From positions 1-45,604 of the forward strand of contig JASHOX010000002.1 of assembly GCA_030038415.1 (NCBI GenBank): DNA of 45,604 nt, written 5' to 3'. Below are positions 1-5,848 of the stretch, one piece after another. The stretch is from Xanthobacteraceae bacterium. GTDB taxonomy: Bacteria > Pseudomonadota > Alphaproteobacteria > Rhizobiales > Xanthobacteraceae. Both the position numbers and the translations under genes were made by a program. How positions within the stretch are numbered: the first letter of the stretch is position 1; each line of letters begins with the position of its first letter. The notes below the pieces were generated by a model, which made no database searches, was not told where the DNA came from, and was given only the letters and a program-made list of their open reading frames with translations.

Positions 1-308
1 GCGGCCCGATCACTGCGGATGCCTTGGCCGGTAATTTCCGCAAAACGAAAACTCTCGAAAAGTCCATTTTCGACGTTTTGGAATCGCTCGCCCGCCTTTC
101 CGTCGGTATCGCCTCTCGATTCGAGCACAGGCAGAAAGTCGAAATCATTGGCACGATTGCGCTGCGCCACAGTGGGTAGATCTTCGTCAGCATCACAGGT
201 CAAAAGGTTTATTCGTTTTGTCGAGATAAGGCTTACCGTGAGCCCGTCCTGAAGGGCCTTTAGAATGCTTTGGGAATGCACATTTTCACGATTTAGAGCT
301 ACGTTCAT
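1..308 (-). CDS. Partial protein of unknown function, C-terminus off left edge
   Basis: Reading leftward from an ATG at 306-308, the minus strand stays open for 102 codons to the window edge, so this is the N-terminal part of a longer gene. The protein begins MNVALNRENVHSQSILKALQ and continues with a segment containing ANDFDFLPVLES, which faintly resembles the start of a CBS-type sensor domain; I would not name it on that. There is no signal peptide or membrane segment in the visible part. It is divergent from hicA, and the roughly 110 bp between them holds an 18-bp palindrome. Its base composition is lower in GC than the core genes further right, in keeping with the accessory nature of the first 4 kb. 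A coding gene is likely; its function is unknown. Confidence 0.55.
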   Translation of the reverse strand, partial: MNVALNRENVHSQSILKALQDGLTVSLISTKRINLLTCDADEDLPTVAQRNRANDFDFLPVLESRGDTDGKAGERFQNVENGLFESFRFAEITGQGIRSDRA

Positions 309-380
309 TCCGACGATCCGCCTCTACGCCCCCCGAATAAGTGTTGCCATGCAATCTGACGTTGCTCAAGTTATGCTGAG

Positions 381-409
381 TTGACGTTATATCAATATTG
401 ATATAGGCA
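381..409 (+). promoter_or_regulatory. hicA promoter with 18-bp perfect palindrome (likely operator)
   Basis: The sequence TATATCAATATTGATATA at 388-405 is a perfect palindrome 18 bases upstream of the hicA ATG. A TTGACG -35-like hexamer sits at 381-386 and TATAGG at 402-407 could be the -10, with a short 15-bp spacer. The palindrome therefore fills the promoter core, the usual position for an autorepressing antitoxin operator. The binding protein is inferred to be HicB or the XRE protein encoded downstream. Confidence 0.6.
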
Positions 410-422
410 CGGTCTGCACCGT

Positions 423-617
423 ATGAAGGTACGCGACGTTATCCGCCTTATCGAAGAAGACGGCTGGTCCGTGGTTACGACGCGGGGCTCACATCGGCAG
501 TACAAGCACCCGACCAAGCCCGGCCGTGTTACAGTTGCCGGCAAACCGTCTGATGATATGGCACCCGGCACCTTGAACAGCGTGCTCAAGCAAGCTCAAC
601 TGAAGGGTCAGAAATGA
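423..617 (+). CDS. hicA: HicA family toxin (mRNA interferase)
   Basis: This 64-residue protein has the compact HicA/YcfA double-stranded-RNA-binding-like fold signature: N-terminal KVRDVIRLIEEDGW, then the RGSHRQYKHP motif with the catalytic histidine, then a GRVTVAGKPSDD strand and a C-terminal LNSVLKQAQL helix. HicA toxins cleave mRNA and are neutralised by a HicB partner. Its stop overlaps the hicB start (614-617, ATGA), giving the toxin-first order typical of hicAB. The ATG at 423 is chosen because it matches the family start (MKVRDVI); no clear Shine-Dalgarno precedes it. All expected family elements are present, so it should be functional. Confidence 0.92.
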   Translation: MKVRDVIRLIEEDGWSVVTTRGSHRQYKHPTKPGRVTVAGKPSDDMAPGTLNSVLKQAQLKGQK

Positions 618-823
618 TGCGCTACGCGGTGGTGATAGAAAAGGCCGACGGCAATTATTCGGCCTACGTGCCGGACCTGCCCGGCTGCGTGGCGACCGGA
701 GCGACGGTTGCCGAAGTGGAAACGGAAATCCGCGCCGCCATCCGCTTTCACGTCGACGGCCTCAAGGCCGACGGCGCGCCGATACCGAATCCGACAAGCA
801 TCGCCGAATACGTCGAGGCATGA
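614..823 (+). CDS. hicB: HicB family antitoxin, short form
   Basis: A 69-residue HicB_like protein with the partial RNase H fold: RYAVVIEKADGNYSAYVPDLPGC, the GATVAEVETEIRAAIRFHVDGL helix and the SIAEYVEA end. HicB binds HicA and blocks its active site. It is coupled to hicA through a 4-base overlap. Many HicB proteins are about 130 residues or more and carry a C-terminal HTH or ribbon-helix-helix domain for autoregulation; this one ends before any such domain. A separate XRE-type HTH gene starts 16 bases downstream and could supply the DNA-binding function (inference). Family identification is firm. Confidence 0.9.
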   Translation: MMRYAVVIEKADGNYSAYVPDLPGCVATGATVAEVETEIRAAIRFHVDGLKADGAPIPNPTSIAEYVEA

Positions 824-839
824 GAGACCGGACGGCGCG

Positions 840-1175
840 GTGACGCGAATCAAGTCATTGCCCGCAGACGTCGCGACATCCGCAGGACGCACATTGAGCC
901 GGAAAAAATTCGAAAGCGTTTGGGACGCGCTTGAAGGTACCGCGGCGGAAGCCGCCAATATGCGCGCGCGTTCGGCGCTGATGATCGCGGTGCGAGGGAA
1001 AGTCGAAGGCTGGAAGGTCAGTCAGAGCGCGGCGGCGCGGCGCCTGGGGCTCACCCAGCCGCGCCTCAACGATCTGATGCGCGGGCGGATCGACAAGTTC
1101 AGCCTCGACGCGCTGATGAATCTGGCGCGGCCCGCGGGGCTTTCCGTGCGGCTCGAAATCGGCGAAGCGGCTTAA
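840..1175 (+). CDS. XRE-family helix-turn-helix protein, third gene of the hicAB operon
   Basis: A 111-residue protein if read from GTG at 840; the start is uncertain because no ATG is near and TTG at 894 is also possible. The C-terminal half carries a clear helix-turn-helix: VSQSAAARRLGLTQPRLNDLMRGRIDKFSLDALMNLA, in the style of the HTH_37 antitoxin-like regulators. It lies 16 bases after hicB on the same strand, so it is probably cotranscribed. Its stop codon TAA (1173-1175) overlaps the TAA of the convergent nucleotidyltransferase gene. It may repress the operon through the palindrome at 388-405 (inference). Its last 30 bases recur at 3051-3080. Confidence 0.75.
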   Translation: MTRIKSLPADVATSAGRTLSRKKFESVWDALEGTAAEAANMRARSALMIAVRGKVEGWKVSQSAAARRLGLTQPRLNDLMRGRIDKFSLDALMNLARPAGLSVRLEIGEAA

Positions 1176-1477
1176 TAGACAGGTTCCGCGCCGGCCAGGA
1201 TGTGCCGTTTGCGGATGTAGTTGGGGCTGGCCTCGACACCCTTGCGATCGACCAGATCGACACGGCGCGCCAGCAAGGCTTCCAGCGCCTCTTTGAAGTC
1301 GACAAAGCGCGCAAGCTCGTCGCCCTCGCCCGCAAACTCCACCAGAAAATCGAGATCGCTCCGCGCCGGGTCGAAATCGCCGCGCGCCGCCGAGCCGAAT
1401 ACGTCGAGGCGGCGCACATGGAAGCGCCGGCACAATTCGGCCAGTTCCTCGCGGTTGCGTGCAATGTCGGCGATCAT
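1172..1477 (-). CDS. MNT-type nucleotidyltransferase domain protein (MntA-like)
   Basis: A 101-residue protein with the minimal nucleotidyltransferase signature GSAARGDFDPARSDLDFLV (GSxARG plus DxD metal ligands), preceded by an ELAELCRRFHVRRLDVF helix-strand. Such proteins usually pair with a HEPN-domain (DUF86/HepT) RNase, which the MNT protein inactivates by AMPylation. No HEPN gene is visible on either side here: downstream is the convergent XRE gene, and upstream is repeat DNA followed by higBA. It is therefore an orphan or a remnant of a HEPN-MNT module. The fold is complete and the key residues are present. The C-terminus YIRKRHILAGAEPVY looks natural. Confidence 0.85.
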   Translation of the reverse strand: MIADIARNREELAELCRRFHVRRLDVFGSAARGDFDPARSDLDFLVEFAGEGDELARFVDFKEALEALLARRVDLVDRKGVEASPNYIRKRHILAGAEPVY

Positions 1478-1616
1478 CGTCGGCTCCTGCTCCTTGAATT
1501 ATAGCACGACCATGCGGAGAAACCTCGGCCGTCATGGTCGGATCGGCATCCCCGCCGCGTTACGCGGCGGGGGTGCCCGTGTTCCGGCCATCCACGTCTT
1601 TACCGTCAGGTCACTC

Positions 1617-1680
1617 CCCCTCACCCGCCTCGCCTCGGTCAAGTCGGGGGTCGGCGGCCTCTCCCGCAAGCGGGAGAGGC
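1617..1680. repeat. Intergenic hairpin repeat, copy 1
   Basis: This segment runs from CCCCTCACCCGCCT to a perfect 11-bp stem (GCCTCTCCCGC, loop AA, GCGGGAGAGGC at 1657-1680). A near-identical copy lies at 3111-3174. Such elements recur in bradyrhizobial-type genomes. It lies in the stretch 1478-1766 between the nucleotidyltransferase and higB promoter, where I see no gene. Confidence 0.8.
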
Positions 1681-1766
1681 CATTTCTCCACCGCCGCCGC
1701 GCCCAATCCGCATTGCCGCCACTTCGGCGACGAGGTGCAGAAGGTGTTTCAGGTTTGACGGTATCG

Positions 1767-1801
1767 TGTCGCTTGACAAGCGACAGGCGACAGAATACAT
1801 T
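1767..1801 (+). promoter_or_regulatory. higBA promoter with 19-bp palindromic operator
   Basis: TGTCGCTTGACAAGCGACA at 1767-1785 is a perfect 9-bp inverted repeat around a central A. It contains a consensus -35 (TTGACA, 1773-1778). Exactly 17 bases later is TACATT (1796-1801) as the -10. The predicted transcription start, about 1808, coincides with the higB ATG at 1809, so the mRNA may be leaderless. The palindrome is the likely HigA operator (inference). Confidence 0.7.
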
Positions 1802-1808
1802 TTACCTC

Positions 1809-2087
1809 ATGATCCGCTCCTTCCGCCACCGCGGCCTCAAGGCGCTGTATGAGGGGCGGACGGAAAAGCGCGTGTCGCCGCAACACGTCGTTCGCTTGCG
1901 CGATATTCTGGCAGTTCTCGACCGCAGCCGAAAACCGGACGATATGAATCTGCCGGGTTTTCGGTTGCATCCGCTCAAAGGCGAATTGAAGGGCCACTGG
2001 GCGGTTTGGGTGTCGGGAAACTGGCGCGTCACCTTTCGCATCGAGGCAGGCGATGCATACGATGTGGATTATCTGGATTATCACTAG
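1809..2087 (+). CDS. higB: RelE/HigB-family mRNA interferase toxin
   Basis: A 92-residue protein: MIRSFRHRGLKALYEG, RVSPQHVVRLRDILAVLDRS, PGFRLHPLKGELKGHWAVWVSGNWRVTFRI and the DYLDYH end. This is the canonical HigB (RelE superfamily) layout, with the GxWAVxVSGNWRVTF core and C-terminal DVDYLDYH. HigB cleaves translated mRNA at the ribosome. ATG 1809 is chosen because it fits the family start exactly; a longer open frame upstream is only repeat DNA. The toxin-first order with higA 75 bases downstream is typical of higBA. A strong promoter ends right at the start codon. Confidence 0.93.
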   Translation: MIRSFRHRGLKALYEGRTEKRVSPQHVVRLRDILAVLDRSRKPDDMNLPGFRLHPLKGELKGHWAVWVSGNWRVTFRIEAGDAYDVDYLDYH

Positions 2088-2097
2088 GGATTTGGTC

Positions 2098-2144
2098 GCA
2101 TTTTCTTCGGAAAACCGGCGTCCACTTTTCCGGAAAATGCTCTA
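2098..2144. repeat. Palindromic intergenic element inside higBA
   Basis: Inverted repeat GCATTTTC (2098-2105) / GAAAATGC (2133-2140), with an inner CGGAAAA/TTTTCCG pair. It resembles the short elements ending GGAAAATGCTCTAG that are common in Bradyrhizobiaceae intergenic DNA. It occupies most of the 75-bp gap between higB and higA and may affect how much antitoxin message follows the toxin message (inference). Confidence 0.65.
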
Positions 2145-2162
2145 GAAGAGAGAAAGCCCACT

Positions 2163-2450
2163 ATGCCGATGCATGATCCTCCCCATCCCGGCGGAATCGT
2201 CCGCCGTCAGTGCCTGGAACCGCTCCGGCTCTCGGTGACCGAGGCCGCCGCAGGGTTGGGCATTACGCGACAGGCATTGTCGGACTTGCTGAACGGCAAA
2301 GCCGGCATCTCGGTCGACATGGCGATCCGGCTATCCAAGGCGTTCGGATCGAGCGCTGAAACTTGGCTCGGCCTGCAAATAGCTTACGATCTTGCCCAAG
2401 CGCGCGATCGTGCGCGCAGCATCAAAGTGCGCTCGTTCAAGGCGGCCTGA
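2163..2450 (+). CDS. higA: HigA family antitoxin (XRE HTH)
   Basis: A 95-residue Hig[82 protein letters not shown]. The HPG(G)IVR start, the HTH at roughly residues 22-60 and the [11 protein letters not shown] segment are diagnostic of the HigA antitoxins that neutralise HigB and autorepress. It is preceded by AGAGAGAAAG at a suitable distance from the ATG. It belongs with higB at 1809-2087 and likely binds the palindrome at 1767-1785. A start at MHDPP (2169) is possible and would change only two residues. Confidence 0.93.
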   Translation: MPMHDPPHPGGIVRRQCLEPLRLSVTEAAAGLGITRQALSDLLNGKAGISVDMAIRLSKAFGSSAETWLGLQIAYDLAQARDRARSIKVRSFKAA

Positions 2451-2520
2451 TCCCGCGTATCCGCTTGCCCCGCGTTGCGAACGCGGCCCAGAATTCGCCT
2501 ACACCGACATCCGGGGCTTG

Positions 2521-3012
2521 AGATGGCACGGCCGCTGCGGCATGGTCGTCGACGAAGGGGTACTATTCCGCAACAATGAGGGCGCGTTCGTCGGCGCCAA
2601 GCGTAAGCTACTCGACTCGTGCAGAGTGGATGCGATCGTGAGCCTTCCCGCCGGCGCCTTCGTCAATGCCGGCGCCGGCGTCAAAACCAACCTTCTGTTT
2701 TTCACCAAAGGCAATGCCACGGAATCGATCTTGTACTACGACCTCTCCGACATCAAGGTCGGCAAGCGCAATCCACTGACATTGGCGAACTTTGAGGAAT
2801 TTTTCCGGCTACTGCCCGATAAGCCCGATTCCGAGCGAAGCTGGACCGTTCAGCGGAGCGATATCGAGGTGAAGAATTACGACCTGAAAGCAGTCAATCC
2901 AAATCGCAAGCGCGTCATCGATACGCGCACGCCGGCGGAAATCCTCGCCGAGATCGAACGGCTGGCCAAAGAAGCCGACGCAGCGATCGCCGAGCTTAAG
3001 AGATTGATTTAA
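2521..3012 (+). pseudogene. hsdM: Remnant of type I restriction-modification methyltransferase (hsdM), C-terminal part
   Basis: The reading frame encodes HGRCGMVVDEGVLFRN, then CRVDAIVSLPAGAFVNAGAG and KTNLLFFTKG, the C-terminal third of an N6-adenine DNA methylase M subunit, ending in a helical AEILAEIERLAKEADAAIAELKRL tail. The N-terminal helical domain, the SAM-binding FxGxG motif and the catalytic NPPF motif are missing: upstream is intact higA with only about 70 bases between. No hsdS or hsdR follows. An internal ATG at 2542 could start a product, but it would lack the catalytic core. It is a truncated gene, probably left by a deletion joining it to the higBA module. Confidence 0.8.
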
Positions 3013-3050
3013 CGCTTGTTCGCGGAGGCCGCGACGGTGCGCTCGCTAAC

Positions 3051-3080
3051 GTGCGGATCGAAATCGGCGAAGCGGCGTGA
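3051..3080 (+). repeat. 30-bp duplicate of the 3' end of the XRE gene
   Basis: These 30 bases match the last 30 bases of the XRE gene (1146-1175) at 27 of 30 positions, including the reading frame VRIEIGEAA followed by a stop. It is a likely remnant of a second, deleted copy of that regulator, just downstream of the hsdM remnant. Confidence 0.55.
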
Positions 3081-3110
3081 ACTGCGCCTCGGGGCGACGG
3101 CCACCTATGC

Positions 3111-3174
3111 CCCCTCACCCGCCTCCCCCCGACCAAGTCGGGCGTCGGCGGCCTCTCCCGCAAGCGGGAGAGGC
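3111..3174. repeat. Intergenic hairpin repeat, copy 2
   Basis: Second copy of the 1617-1680 element, in the same orientation. It has the same perfect 11-bp stem (3151-3161 with 3164-3174, loop AA) and the same CCCCTCACCCGCCT lead-in. It sits between the hsdM remnant and the hicA pseudogene. Confidence 0.8.
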
Positions 3175-3233
3175 GAATTTTTCCGCAGTTGCCAAGGTGG
3201 CCGTCGGGTCAAGCCCAGCGGCGATAAACGCGC

Positions 3234-3445
3234 TCACCTCAGTTCGTCATCCGGAATTTCGGCAAGCTTGGCCAAATGGCGGAGCAGCCCGGTCTTAAGC
3301 GGCCGATTGCCATGAATCGGGATTGAAAGCCGCACGATGCTTCCGGCTTTGCCGTAAATGTGGTGGCTCCCGGCAATGCGCAGCAACTGTCAGCCGCGAC
3401 GCTCGACCAACCACCCCTCGCTGCACGATTTGCTCCCGGTTCGCG
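3234..3445 (-). pseudogene. Degenerate HicA/YcfA toxin gene
   Basis: Reading leftward, the minus strand encodes GWLVERRG, an in-frame TGA, then QLLRIAGSHHIYGKAGSIVR, LSIPIHGNRPLKTGL and LRHLAKLAEIPDDELR followed by a stop at 3234-3236. The GSHHIYGK...RLSIPIHGNRPLKTGLLRHL block is a signature of HicA toxins. The expected upstream segment (REQIVQR) lies in another frame, so a frameshift in the run of G near 3415 accompanies the stop codon. There is no convincing start codon and no adjacent hicB. It is a dead second hicA, of a subtype different from the intact one at 423. Confidence 0.75.
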
Positions 3446-3540
3446 CTTTGAGGCCTGGCTCGCAGGCGCTTCACGTGGCTGAGATCGGACGACCCGCGGG
3501 CGAAGCCGTCTTGCGGGAACGAGAGGGCGTTTGCGCCATG

Positions 3541-3604
3541 TCCGCTCATTCCCGCGCAAGCGGGAATCCAGTTCTGGGTCCCGGCTTCCGCGGGGACGAG
3601 CGCA
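3541..3604. repeat. REP-like hairpin element
   Basis: CATTCCCGCGCAAGCGGGAATCC forms a hairpin, and it is followed by TCTGGGTCCCGGCTTCCGCGGGGACGAGCG. This is the very common proteobacterial repeat whose frames read like NPVLGPGFRGDE or WIPACAGM. It lies in the gene-free stretch between the hicA pseudogene and the small gene at 3698. Confidence 0.7.
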
Positions 3605-3697
3605 AACTGATCACTGCCCGCGCGCGGGGAGAGGGAGACGCGAGCGTTGTGGCCCGGGCCTTTCCGACCGCGCCGCCGGATGAAACAAGGACACGCC

Positions 3698-4081
3698 ATG
3701 AAGCAAAAGGACGAAGACCGTTTCAACGACAACATGGCCGTCTATGCCGCCATGCTGCAGTCAGGCTTCAAGGGCAAGCGCCGCAAGCTCTCGGAAGAGG
3801 AATTCGCGCGGCGCTACGGGCGCGAGGCGGCGGCGCAGCAGCGGCGCTATTGCGACGCCTTTGCGCTGTGGCGCTCGTGCCCGAAAAAGCGTTGCCGGCG
3901 GGCGCGGCGCTGTCTCGGCCATGTCAGCGATTGCCTCAAGCGCGGCTTGCGCGCCGTGCCGCCGATGCAGCATGTACAGACGCGCACCGCGCTGCTCCAC
4001 GGCGTGCCGCGCAATATCGGCGCGCCGGAGCGCCAGGCGCGGCAAAACCTGCCGGAGGATTTTTACGGAAAGCCGGGGTGA
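3698..4081 (+). CDS. Small basic cysteine-containing protein of unknown function
   Basis: 127 residues from ATG 3698, chosen because AAGGA at 3687-3691 gives a good ribosome-binding site at 6-base spacing; an ATG at 3680 would add six residues. The sequence starts KQKDEDRFNDNMAVYAAMLQ. It is rich in Arg and Lys and has four cysteines clustered at RSCPKKRCRRARRCLGHVSDC (about residues 65-85), which could bind a metal. There are no signal peptide or membrane segments. Nothing here allows a function to be assigned. The codon usage and the flanking repeats fit a lineage-specific gene. It stands alone between repeat blocks. Confidence 0.55.
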   Translation: MKQKDEDRFNDNMAVYAAMLQSGFKGKRRKLSEEEFARRYGREAAAQQRRYCDAFALWRSCPKKRCRRARRCLGHVSDCLKRGLRAVPPMQHVQTRTALLHGVPRNIGAPERQARQNLPEDFYGKPG

Positions 4082-4109
4082 GGGATGAGGAGAGCGAGAC
4101 TCTTTATCT

Positions 4110-4182
4110 TCACCCTCCCCTGGAGGGGGAGGGTCGTCCGCCGAAGCTCGCGAAGCGAGCGAAGGCGTGACGGGGTGGGGTG
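4110..4182. repeat. Palindromic repeat element (CACCCTCCCC...GGGGTGGGGTG type)
   Basis: It has CACCCTCCCCTGGAGGGGGAG at the left, an inner hairpin GCTCGCGAAGCGAGC near 4146-4160, and GGGGTGGGGTG at the right. The ends are complementary, so the whole can fold back on itself. This is a common bradyrhizobial intergenic element. Confidence 0.7.
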
Positions 4183-4215
4183 AGCGGCATCGAAGCATCT
4201 CAAAACGATTACGCC

Positions 4216-4288
4216 ATTCACCCCCTCCCGATCACGTTCGCTGGAAAGCGAACGCGATCGACCTCCCCCCTCCAGGGGGAGGTGAAAT
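4216..4288. repeat. Palindromic repeat element, opposite orientation
   Basis: A second element of the same type. Its end CCTCCCCCCTCCAGGGGGAGG mirrors the start of the element at 4110, and an inner hairpin GTTCGC/GCGAAC lies near 4235-4253. The two elements lie head to head in the 250-bp gap before the phosphatase gene. Confidence 0.7.
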
Positions 4289-4333
4289 GCACACGCCTTG
4301 ACGCCGGCCCCTAAACCCTTAACCAGAAACGCC

Positions 4334-5170
4334 ATGCAGCACTCCGCGGTTCTCAACGTCATGATCAAGGCGGCGCAGCGCGCCGGCCGCGCGCTCAAGC
4401 GCGATCTCGGCGAGGTCGAGCATTTGCAGGTGTCGCTCAAGGGCCCGCGCAATTTCGTCACCGCCGCCGACCGCAAGGCCGAGGAGACGGTGCGCGTCGA
4501 ACTTGCCAAGGCGCGGCCGGATTACGGCTTCCTCGGCGAGGAAGGCGGCGCGCGCGAAGGCAGCGACAAGTCGCACCGCTGGATCGTCGACCCGCTCGAC
4601 GGCACCACCAATTTTTTGCACGGCATTCCGCATTTCGCGGTGTCGATCGCGCTCGAGCGCGACGGCGCAATCGTCGCCGGCGTCGTTTATAATCCGGCCA
4701 ACGACGAACTGTTCGTCGCCGAGCGCGGCAAGGGCGCCTATCTCAACGACCGGCGGATTCGGGTGGCGGGGCGGCAAAAGCTTGCCGACGCCGTGGTCGC
4801 CTGCGGCATGCCGCATTTCGGCCGCGGCGGCGATCTCGCTTTGGCGCGCGCCGAGATCGCCGCCGCGCAGGCGAATTTCGCCGGGCTGCGCCGCTATGGC
4901 GCCGCCACCCTCGATCTCGCCTGGGTCGCCTGCGGCCGGCTCGATTGCTATTGGGAGCGCGCTTTGTCGCCGTGGGACGTCGCCGCGGGCTCGCTCTTGG
5001 TGCGCGAGGCCGGCGGCTTTGTCAGCGACTGCGACGGCAAGGGCGATTATCTGAAAAGCGGCGACATCGTCGCCGGCAACGATTTTATGCACCGCGAATT
5101 GCTACGGCTTCTGAAAGAGGCGGCGAGCGAAGCCGGCAAGAGCGCGATCCGGCAAGCGTCGGCGCCGTGA
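4334..5170 (+). CDS. Inositol monophosphatase family protein
   Basis: 278 residues from ATG 4334 (MQHSAVLNVMIKAAQRAGR); an upstream TTG would add 12 unlikely residues. It has all the motifs of the Mg2+/Li+-sensitive FIG superfamily: GEEGG metal ligand near residue 70, WIVDPLDGTTNFLHGIPHFA (D-x-D-G-T/S), and the C-terminal LSPWDVAAGSLLVREAGG metal ligand. These enzymes dephosphorylate inositol-1-phosphate or related sugar phosphates, and bacterial SuhB also acts in rRNA antitermination. It is the usual family length. It starts soon after a repeat block and is followed by an inverted repeat, so it is probably monocistronic. Substrate is not deducible. Confidence 0.9.
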   Translation: MQHSAVLNVMIKAAQRAGRALKRDLGEVEHLQVSLKGPRNFVTAADRKAEETVRVELAKARPDYGFLGEEGGAREGSDKSHRWIVDPLDGTTNFLHGIPHFAVSIALERDGAIVAGVVYNPANDELFVAERGKGAYLNDRRIRVAGRQKLADAVVACGMPHFGRGGDLALARAEIAAAQANFAGLRRYGAATLDLAWVACGRLDCYWERALSPWDVAAGSLLVREAGGFVSDCDGKGDYLKSGDIVAGNDFMHRELLRLLKEAASEAGKSAIRQASAP

Positions 5171-5182
5171 GCTAATTATTCT

Positions 5183-5302
5183 CGTCATGCCCGGGCTTGA
5201 CCCGGGCATCCATGCTGAAAGGAGGCGAAGTAAAGAATTTGTCGCAAGACTCGGATTTGCCCAACCGTCGCATGGATTGCCGGGTCAAGCCCGGCAATGA
5301 CG
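5183..5302. repeat. Inverted-repeat element with 32-bp arms
   Basis: The left arm (5183-5214, starting CGTCATGCCCGGGCTTGACC) is nearly the exact reverse complement of the right arm (5271-5302, ending AAGCCCGGCAATGACG). About 56 bases separate them. This is the well-known rhizobial/proteobacterial intergenic element whose translation gives MDCRVKPGND. The right arm runs into the GNAT gene and includes its only upstream ATG. Confidence 0.85.
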
Positions 5303-5760
5303 AAAGCATTTTTTCTCTCCGCCCCTATGCACCGGCCGACGAGGACGAAGCGATCGCGCTGTGGCTGAAATCCTGGCAGGCGACCTATCCGCAGTTCGAT
5401 TTCGCCGCGCGGCTTGACTGGTGGCGGGCGCGTTGGAAGAGCGAATTGATGGCCTCGGCCAAGATCGTGATCGCCGAGACCGCAGACGCCGCCGCCGCGA
5501 TGATCGGTTTCGTCACCGTCGATCCGGTGTCGCTTTATCTCGATCAGCTGGTGGTGGCGCCGGAATTTTGGGGCTTTGGCGTCGGCCAGGCGTTGATGAA
5601 GGAGGCCAAGCGCATTTCGCCGAAAGGGCTCGCGCTCGACGTCAATACCGACAATGCGCGCGCCATCGCCTTCTACGACAAATGCGGCTTCGTCATCACC
5701 GGCGGCGGCATCAACGCGTTTTCCGGTCGGCCGGTGCACCGCATGAGCTGGCGGCCGTGA
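5272..5760 (+). CDS. GNAT family N-acetyltransferase
   Basis: 162 residues from ATG 5272. The acetyltransferase fold begins about residue 14 (FSLRPYAPADEDEAIALWLKSW). The acetyl-CoA-binding motif is LYLDQLVVAPEFWGFGVGQALMKEA (Q/R-x-x-G-x-G variant FWGFGVGQ), followed by LALDVNTDNARAIAFYDKCGF. Acceptor substrate is unknown. The first ten residues (MDCRVKPGND) come from the right arm of the inverted repeat at 5183-5302. The native start was therefore probably displaced or replaced by the repeat; a non-ATG start close to FSLRP cannot be excluded. It is 101 bases after the phosphatase stop with the repeat between, so an operon is doubtful. Confidence 0.8.
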   Translation: MDCRVKPGNDESIFSLRPYAPADEDEAIALWLKSWQATYPQFDFAARLDWWRARWKSELMASAKIVIAETADAAAAMIGFVTVDPVSLYLDQLVVAPEFWGFGVGQALMKEAKRISPKGLALDVNTDNARAIAFYDKCGFVITGGGINAFSGRPVHRMSWRP

Positions 5761-5848
5761 CGCGATACGGACAAGTACCTAACAACAGGGACATTAGAAA
5801 TTTGCCGAAACGCGAAACGATTTGGAGCAACGCCGAGACTAGGCTGCA

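Noticed and set aside
19..252. Plus-strand 77-codon frame at the left edge
   Set aside because: It is antisense to the minus-strand frame that is open to the edge. It is Ser/Arg-rich with no motif, so the minus-strand reading is preferred.
1617..4288. Hairpin repeats considered as a CRISPR array
   Set aside because: Copies are few, irregularly spaced, of several kinds and self-complementary, with no cas genes; they fit dispersed intergenic repeats.
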